Shown: in pieces, positions 57,401 through 64,000 of the stretch
Layout of the letters: every line of letters starts with the position of its first letter
Numbering within the stretch: the first letter of the stretch is position 1
Assembly: GCA_008508345.1 (NCBI GenBank)
Contig: QNGE01000109.1
Span: 314,859 to 378,858 of the forward strand
Length of the DNA: 64,000 nt
Source of the DNA: Paragonimus westermani
Taxonomy: Eukaryota; Platyhelminthes; Trematoda; Plagiorchiida; Troglotrematidae
Direction of reading: 5' to 3'
Made by a program: the position numbers and the translations under genes
The notes under the pieces: generated by a model
What the model saw: the letters and a program-made list of their open reading frames with translations, nothing else
Told to the model about the DNA's origin: nothing
Database searches by the model: none

Positions 57401-60400
57401 AAACCAGCCTGTCTATGGTGTGCCCCCCCCCGATGTTTCTGCTCCACCCCGTCGTACAAACCGATGAGGGATGGTCGACCATTATGCTGTCGTAAACTGA
57501 GCTCAGCTCTGGTAATCGGCCTTAATTCTAGTTGGTCAGAACTGGAACCTGACTGTCTTAGCCTGCAACTGTTGCAATCTTGTCGGTTTGACCCGTGAAT
57601 GAAAGTTTTGTCATTTCTAACCGGGAAGCATGGGCAGTGAAGTCAGACGTCCGAAAAAAACCATCCTTGAGGCTGAGCTTAAAGTCTTATAGTCCATACC
57701 CCACTCATTCACTCCAAGATAGGTTGCAACTCCTCTACCCCAATGCACAATCAATGACCACAACTCGTTGTTACGAAATTGGCAATTGAAATGAATGAAT
57801 ATACCAGTAGGTCCGCTACATTGTGTACGATGATTAGGATGCAATAATTCAGTTTACTTTAGGGGGGACACTATGTTTTACATATGTCCGGTTTTTATCC
57901 CGATGTGATAAAGTCATCAGTGCATTTTTATACGGAGAGGTACACCCTGATTACATTCGGCATGTTACTACAACTTCGGTCAGGTTGTCCTTACGCTAAG
58001 CATAAATTGCGGTTAAGCAGCCAATGGTTACTACTAATAACTTCAGCGTCACTCACACTCTAAAAGAGGACTAATATGTTCGAGTTTTGTCTATTCACAA
58101 TACACCCACACAGACGGAGTTAAAACTCCGTCTGTCCAATGATGAGCTAAGCCTGGTAACAACTGTTTCGATAACCACAGTAGCCACTGGATCTCCACTC
58201 GAGACGATCGGGTAATCCGAGAACCACGCGCAGACAAGTATGTTTGAACTTCGGTAGTGCCAAATCTGAGGTAAAAAAGCAACGATCAATACGTTCTTCT
58301 TCACTGCACGCAAGTCGGCGTTTTATTCACAGCCTGGACAAAAAACAAGCACTATGGATAAGCTCTAACTGGAGCAAAATTCGCGTCAATGTAGAGCAAC
58401 GCTGTGCTCGCTAAACACGCTTCCTTCACTCAGTCCGTGACATAAGGTGAACACAGTGCGTATGCAAACTCTTTCCGTAGAAGCCATTTGTGTACTTGAT
58501 GTCGCTCAAGAATGGTGGACAGAATTTGCAAAATACCAGTAGGCTAAAAGGTTATGAAAAAGGGCTAAAAAGTGCTGAGAAAATGTTCAGTTACCACGTG
58601 ACAACCTTTAATGCACGTCTTCGAAATGATATGGGAAAGTGCCTGTCTGAACTGTGAAAGCTAGGAATCAACAAAGGTGAATGCTGCACTTTCTTTTCTC
58701 TCAGACTGAAATCTATCAACTATTTGTGGTCGGTTTGTAGACAAACAAGCATTCATCGTGACTGTAGGCGATATTAAGCTTACAAATCGATACGACAAGT
58801 GTTCTACCGGAATTTGTGCACCCGAGGTCCATCATATTAAAAAGACAGCCTTGGTCAGCAAGTGATGATCCTGTAATAAATATCGTCAGACGTACGCACT
58901 AATGAATGGGAATAAAGGTACATTCAGTGTAGTTAATCCGGGGACACGTAGCATCGTAACAATAAGATACTGCAGTCAGCTTAGCGAACCAAGTATACTG
59001 TAACTGATAAACAAACGCTGGTCAAACGGGAAGAAGGCGAAACAAATGAACGTGTCAACGAAAGTTACAGCGACACCACAAGGGTCTAGGAGAATTGATG
59101 GACTGATACTCTGACCTGGTTTGGTTTACGTAGTTGGGCTGACCAAGTTATGCCTCCCTATAATTACCAGTGGCAACAACCAGGTGGACTCGATGCTCTG
59201 GTGCTGGCCAAACCCAAATAAGTCGGAGCAGATGCGCGCCATTTCGCTGGTGATCACCGGGATCACCTTGTAACAATGGAGAAAATTGTCTCAAGCAGCT
59301 TGACAACTTGCCCAGTTCTGGAAATGTCCACTATTTCGGTGTTCACATGTCGTTATACCTTTGGTTTGAATAACCTTTCTCAGGTCAACATTGTATACAA
59401 GGTTAGTTTTTTGCGAAGTTCGCAAGTTTTGCACGACAGGATTTGGCATAAAGGGTGAGGGCAGTGGGTAGTGCATGAACATTCGGTATGTAATGGGAAT
59501 GACTAAAATGTTAATATTCACAACGTTGAACTTCTGAATGACGGGCATACCTACATCGTTTGAGCTAGTAAGAACTGGCGGGGATTGTTAACAACCTACC
59601 ATTGCGAACATTGTCGTAGACGATGTATCTCCATGTCTATTTTCAGGCGCTCACAACAACAATCAAGTGATGTTTATTAGAGATGGTTGGTGCACCAGTT
59701 GGGATGTGCAACACAAACCGACTAGCTTAGTTTGAATGATGAGAAAGTACGTCTACCTGGCAATGTCCTATAAGTTTTCACACTTAAATATCGGATAGGA
59801 ATGATGTAACAGGATTCTGAATGTTGGATCGATAGCGTGATCAGTGATCAGGACATATCTAGCAATAGATGAAAATGGCTGTTTACGTGTTTTTCGCAAT
59901 ATTGCCGTTCTTTGGTAACACGAACTTTTGTACCCATTTAGGCAAGTGTATCTTCATTCTAGAGATCAAGCATATTTGGATGTTTTGAACGCACGGTTTT
60001 AACTGAGGGTAGTAGTTTCCTCAGATTATGAACGTTACCTGCCACCAATCAAATACTGAACTGTTAACCAAGCGTGTGTTGAAATATTAAGGACACCCAT
60101 GGAACAAGCGATTACTCAAATATGGTGGTACTTTTTAGAAAAGGATTTCCACACAAACAACTAATTAATTATCTTGGCATTCTCGGCCGCCTTTCCAACT
60201 TCGTTTGGATCGTCTTCTGCTATGTATATCGATCAAACTATACTAACTGACGAATATAATGAGATTTTCAGGCGCTTGAGAACAAGTTGAAAAAGAACAC
60301 AATGCTGAATAGAATGTTAATTTGTAGATTTGGTGACTGTCAGTAGGAGGCTCGCCAACCCGGTCTTACTGTGACCGGGACTATACAATGATACATCCCT

Positions 60401-62480
60401 ACAGTGACCCATCCTATAAGCGGCCACTCTTGTGCGAATGTTGCTTTGCGTCAGCCCTTTATTCTACAGTGACCACAGTCCTAATCCCTGTTTCATACAT
60501 TCCATCATAACAGACACCTCTCAGCGCTACACGGATTACAATTTTGTAAACTAGACCAATCAATTTTTTCTGCCACTTAGTTTCAGTTTGATTTTGGCAG
60601 TGTAAGCCATACTCGTAACCGCGCACAACGACTTTAACCATTAAAAACTGTTGTTGAGCCAGCAGAATAAAGTTTTGGGATCCAGTTCGAAAAGTGTGAT
60701 TGGTCAGCGAATGCTACAATCTAAAGTGAAGAGCACCGGATACTCCGCAAACTGACCACGATACAACATGGTTGCATCGTTCGCCCCCAACACAATGAAC
60801 TGAGGAACCTTGTGAAACAGCCGAACGTATAGACAGTGGAAATAGCGCCTCCCAGTGCGACCAGATAGTGCTTCTGGTATCAGTAGTCGGCAATAGGGTA
60901 ATAGACGAAACTCAATTTTTGAACTTTTTCCGCCCAGTCACTCAAACCAATAAGACTCCATATGCGACTGCCTGATTTAACGCACGTTTTGGCGCAATCC
61001 AGCACTTGTAGCAATAGTGACTTTTCGAATGGAACGATCGTTCTGTTCACTCATACTTCCAAAACTCCGTTGTCTTCTCACCCTAGTAGTTTCGCTAGTA
61101 CTGATTCGGCGCAGTCATAATCGATGGTCAGTTGCAGACGCCCAGCCAATGATCGCTGACTTATGAAGGATCACGTGAACGATCTGCACAATGATTACTA
61201 TCCCAACCGTACGGTCAATGCTCACAGGTCCAAGGACGCTAGTGAGTGATGTGCAGTCACCATGGTGTGAAACCAGACGATGACCTATCAGTGGTAAACT
61301 TCTAAGCGCAAAGTTCCGTCCACAACTGTCTTTCACGCCATTTCTGAAACGTTTCTATTGAGATGGGCTGGTCTCTATGTGCAGGTGGCAGTCTGCTAGT
61401 TGGTGACGTCGTGGAACACATTTTCAGTCCCTATTGTCAAATCCTTTTTTACACACTGAATTTTTACGAAAACGGAGAGTCTACCCAAAGGTATCTGAAG
61501 TATCTGAGGCGATCACTTCTGTATACCTTCTTAAAACATTTAAGCTTGAAACTTATTAGTGCAAACTTATCACTGATGGTGTCAGAGAGAGTACACGTGC
61601 AGTAAACGTCAAGTGATTCCAATGTACTGTTTTGCGTCCGGATTTTGTTGTGAACATTTATTAGAGTAGTACTACGGAATATCAGCGGTATTCGTCATGC
61701 ACTGCTGACAATGGCCATTATGTTGTAACTGCTAGGCCTAGAACGTGTCAACCATATCGTTAACCGCCTATAAGACGGTCTGTCGTCTCTGTCCCATAAA
61801 ACGAGATTTACTTGTGTGAAGCAGCTGTGATCCTACTACGTTTCTCCAGACTGACTGCCGCGCAGTCCTAGAGGAGCACTTTCCGTGCAAAGACTACCGC
61901 CATATTGTCGTCCGTAAAACTACACGGTCACATTCGATAGAGGCTTTAAAAGGCATTATCCTATTACAACTAGCTTGTAGTTTTAATAGATGAGCTTAGG
62001 TGCGACATACAGATTAACAACTAAGAAAGCTAGTGGTTTCTGAAGATGAGCTTCACTCGTTTACGAAAGGTTCATTTATTAAAACCTATTAAACACTGGA
62101 TGATTAAAACACCTCAGCAATGTAAATTTTGGAGCGTCCTTGTTTTGTGTTCATAGGTTCTGTTGCATACAAACTAATTAACATTCGCAAGTCGACAACA
62201 GCGTTCAAATAACCGCCGATCAAGTGACCTTTCGAGAACTGGAAAACTCCGATAATCTTCGAACGGGAAAATTAACATTCAGCTTGGAATGTGCAACCCA
62301 GTGGACTAACGGATTCGTACACTGACCAGATCCAAGATCACAATTATGAACCAGTATAACGAACGCCGTTACTATAAAAATCGTTTTAACGAAGAAAATG
62401 CCTATTTGCGAAAAGTCGCTTTAATGCCCGTTCTAGCGGAGCAACGGTCTCACTGTAGCAAACAAATCAACCGTCCTCAA
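54486..62480. other. Long anonymous stretch
   Basis: No recognised gene or element. Noted frames without motifs are 55171-55425, 55409-55774 (121 codons), 57184-57598 and 61363-61605 (plus), and 57241-57459 (minus). At 55420-55455 an 18-base unit containing GAGTAATATACT is tandemly duplicated. C-rich runs lie near 57087 and 57423. Confidence 0.35.
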
Positions 62481-62498
62481 ACATGCTCACGTGCGACA

Positions 62499-62847
62499 TT
62501 AGGAAATACACTGGATGTACCAGTGACCAACTAAACTCATGTTTCCAACACTCTCCAGTAAATGGGGGCTTGTCGAAGGGGTCACTCGCATATCTGCAAT
62601 TCGGTCTCGGACCTTCATACCAAAGAAATGTGCACCAACTTCAGCATCCTTGCCAAACACTTCGGCGGAGCCAGTAACCTGGATAGCCGCGTTCTCGGCC
62701 ATACCGTACGTAAGAGGAGATGGACATCGGTAAACATGTTACACCCGCTACCAATAGACCCATAGGTGACGTTAATGGTAAAGGCAAAAATAGGATCGCT
62801 ATCCCCTGTGACCGCAACTAACATGTTGGACTGTATGGTATTTATGC

Positions 62848-62848
<1 letters not shown>
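62499..62848 (-). CDS. Protein-like minus-strand sequence next to the CTG tract, apparently frameshifted
   Basis: Two minus frames in tandem look protein-like. The right one (62615-62848) reads VAVTGDSDPIFAFTINVTYG, then CNMFTDVHLLLRT. The left one (ATG at 62702, stop at 62499) reads MAENAAIQVTGSAEVFGKDA, then EVGAHFFGMKVRDRIADMRV. They overlap near 62700, and a one-base shift would link them into one continuous reading. A sequence error, a pseudogene frameshift or chance could each explain this. The right frame is preceded by the polyglutamine encoded by the repeat. I could not assign a family. Confidence 0.3.

Positions 62849-62917
<69 letters not shown>
62849..62917. repeat. (CTG)23 / (CAG)23 trinucleotide tract
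   Basis: Sixty-nine bases of uninterrupted CTG. On the minus strand the frame at 62615-62920 starts with ATG directly before it and encodes 23 glutamines. On the plus strand a frame (62766-62963) reads it as cysteine. No transcript evidence exists for either. Confidence 0.98.
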
Positions 62918-62918
<1 letters not shown>

Positions 62919-62963
62919 ATGGAATACGGTAATCATTCGTCCTTAAATCATGATAAGATATAG

Positions 62964-64000
62964 ACGATACATGTTGAATTGCACGTACTACGGTAGACAG
63001 TGAGCATCAAGTTTTATCATACATTTCGAAATGCATGTGTAGTTGACTTGTTATCGTAATAAAATATGTTTTACATGTGTTCGTCTATAAATCACTCGAC
63101 CTAAGAAATGGTTCTATGTAATTTGGACTAGAGCGATAATTTGTGACAGTAATCGCCAACCTTCTCAAGTTATTCGGTATGGCGACAGAACCATACTTTT
63201 TGGTGTAACAATTTTCCTTATAGCTAAGCTTTACTGTGAGGAAACCACAAAGTTTGAACTACAAATTCTGACATATTATTGGTTCAATCACGAAAAACTA
63301 CACCATTAGCTGAGTATTTCATTTCACTGAGAGTGTTTGTTTAATCCCAGTGCACGTGACTTTGTTCGTTAAACTGAATGACTGTTCTTCTTAAGTGTAA
63401 CTAACACTACTAACCAAGTACATACATGTGATCACTCCAGCGCATTGCCAAGTCAAGCGAAGTTGGTTGGCAGTACACAGTAAACAAACTGATAAAGAAT
63501 TTCTAACGGAATAACTGTTCAAGGATTATGACGCCCTATCGGTTTACAAGCCCTGTGTGGCGCCAACAGATGCAGAACTTTGTCAAGGTTGAGTAGAGTT
63601 GGTACATAATACCGCGGGCGCAGAATATGTTATGGCCCACCTCCTCAAAACTAGCCTACACAGATCAAGCCGTCAAACCTCCTTACCTGCAGTTTTTCTA
63701 CACCTGTCACAAAATGATAAGAGCGATGATCCTATCATAAATCTTGACCTTCATTCCAAACAAGACAAAACCGGTCTTCGAATGTAGCGTGTAGCCCAGA
63801 TGTAGGACCACCAAAACTACACTGCTCTCTGCCGTTCACCAACCTGTGATGATCGGCCACTATTCGATCAAAATAACCGAGTCATGACGCAAACAAATGC
63901 AGTGAAATATCACGAATGTGTAAACTTTGTGTTCAAACTTAACTACGAATGAAAAGTCGAAAGACGCCAGCATCTTTAGTGCATTGTACTGAGCGTGTAA
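62964..64000. other. Anonymous sequence to the window end
   Basis: I recognise no gene or repeat. Confidence 0.4.

Noticed and set aside
62766..62963. Polycysteine frame over the CTG tract
   Set aside because: It is a frame artefact of the trinucleotide repeat; the opposite-strand glutamine frame continues into more protein-like sequence.
1..64000. CRISPR arrays, bacterial operons, prophage or toxin-antitoxin systems
   Set aside because: No regularly spaced repeats, no compact co-directional genes and no bacterial families; all recognised proteins are eukaryotic retroelement parts.

Overview
The window looks like repeat-dense, gene-poor nuclear DNA from an invertebrate animal, most likely a flatworm and plausibly a digenean trematode. 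There are no long open frames, no operon-like spacing and no ribosome-binding sites. The longest ATG-started frame is about 150 codons. The only recognisable proteins are decayed retroelement parts: Penelope-like elements with a GIY-YIG domain, a CR1/Jockey-type LINE, an RTE-like LINE and Ty3/gypsy pieces. This mix, with interspersed SINE-like units, microsatellites and isolated exon-like frames, fits a large trematode intron or intergenic region. The species assignment is inference. No host gene is identified with confidence.

Layout. 0-10 kb: a Penelope-like 3' end at the left edge, a palindromic tRNA-related insertion with a target-site duplication (1.54-1.72 kb), a SINE-like unit (4.3 kb), a second Penelope-like 3' end (9.4-9.65 kb) and two exon-like frames. 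10-16 kb: a dispersed repeat copy (10.74 kb), a degenerate CR1-type LINE (about 11.98-13.5 kb), an exon-like frame at 13.9 kb, and on the minus strand a third copy of the Penelope tail, an RTE-like reverse transcriptase relic and a second SINE-like unit. 16-26 kb: mostly anonymous, with a 398-base assembly gap at 20067-20464, next to the best preserved element protein in the window, a Penelope GIY-YIG domain (20663-21232, minus).

26-36 kb is a mosaic. Two apparently identical 675-bp sequences face each other in opposite orientation 7.4 kb apart. A gypsy RNase H relic lies beside the left copy, and a diverged direct repeat lies beyond each copy. 37-44 kb holds microsatellites, a GC-richer element bounded by ATGT repeats, two more copies of the four-copy repeat family seen at 10.7 and 51.4 kb, and several short frames that begin with signal-peptide-like sequences. 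44-64 kb is mostly anonymous, with a gypsy reverse-transcriptase end (47.4 kb), a decayed helical-protein frame (48.6-49.2 kb), a candidate exon (54.3 kb) and a CTG(23) tract (62.85 kb).

The retroelement relics rest on motif recognition in conceptual translations. The exon candidates rest on splice-site consensus plus open frame and remain unproven. No new functional system is demonstrated. The observations most worth following are the palindromic insertion, the 675-bp inverted repeat, the uncharacterised four-copy repeat family and the cluster of signal-peptide-like first exons.
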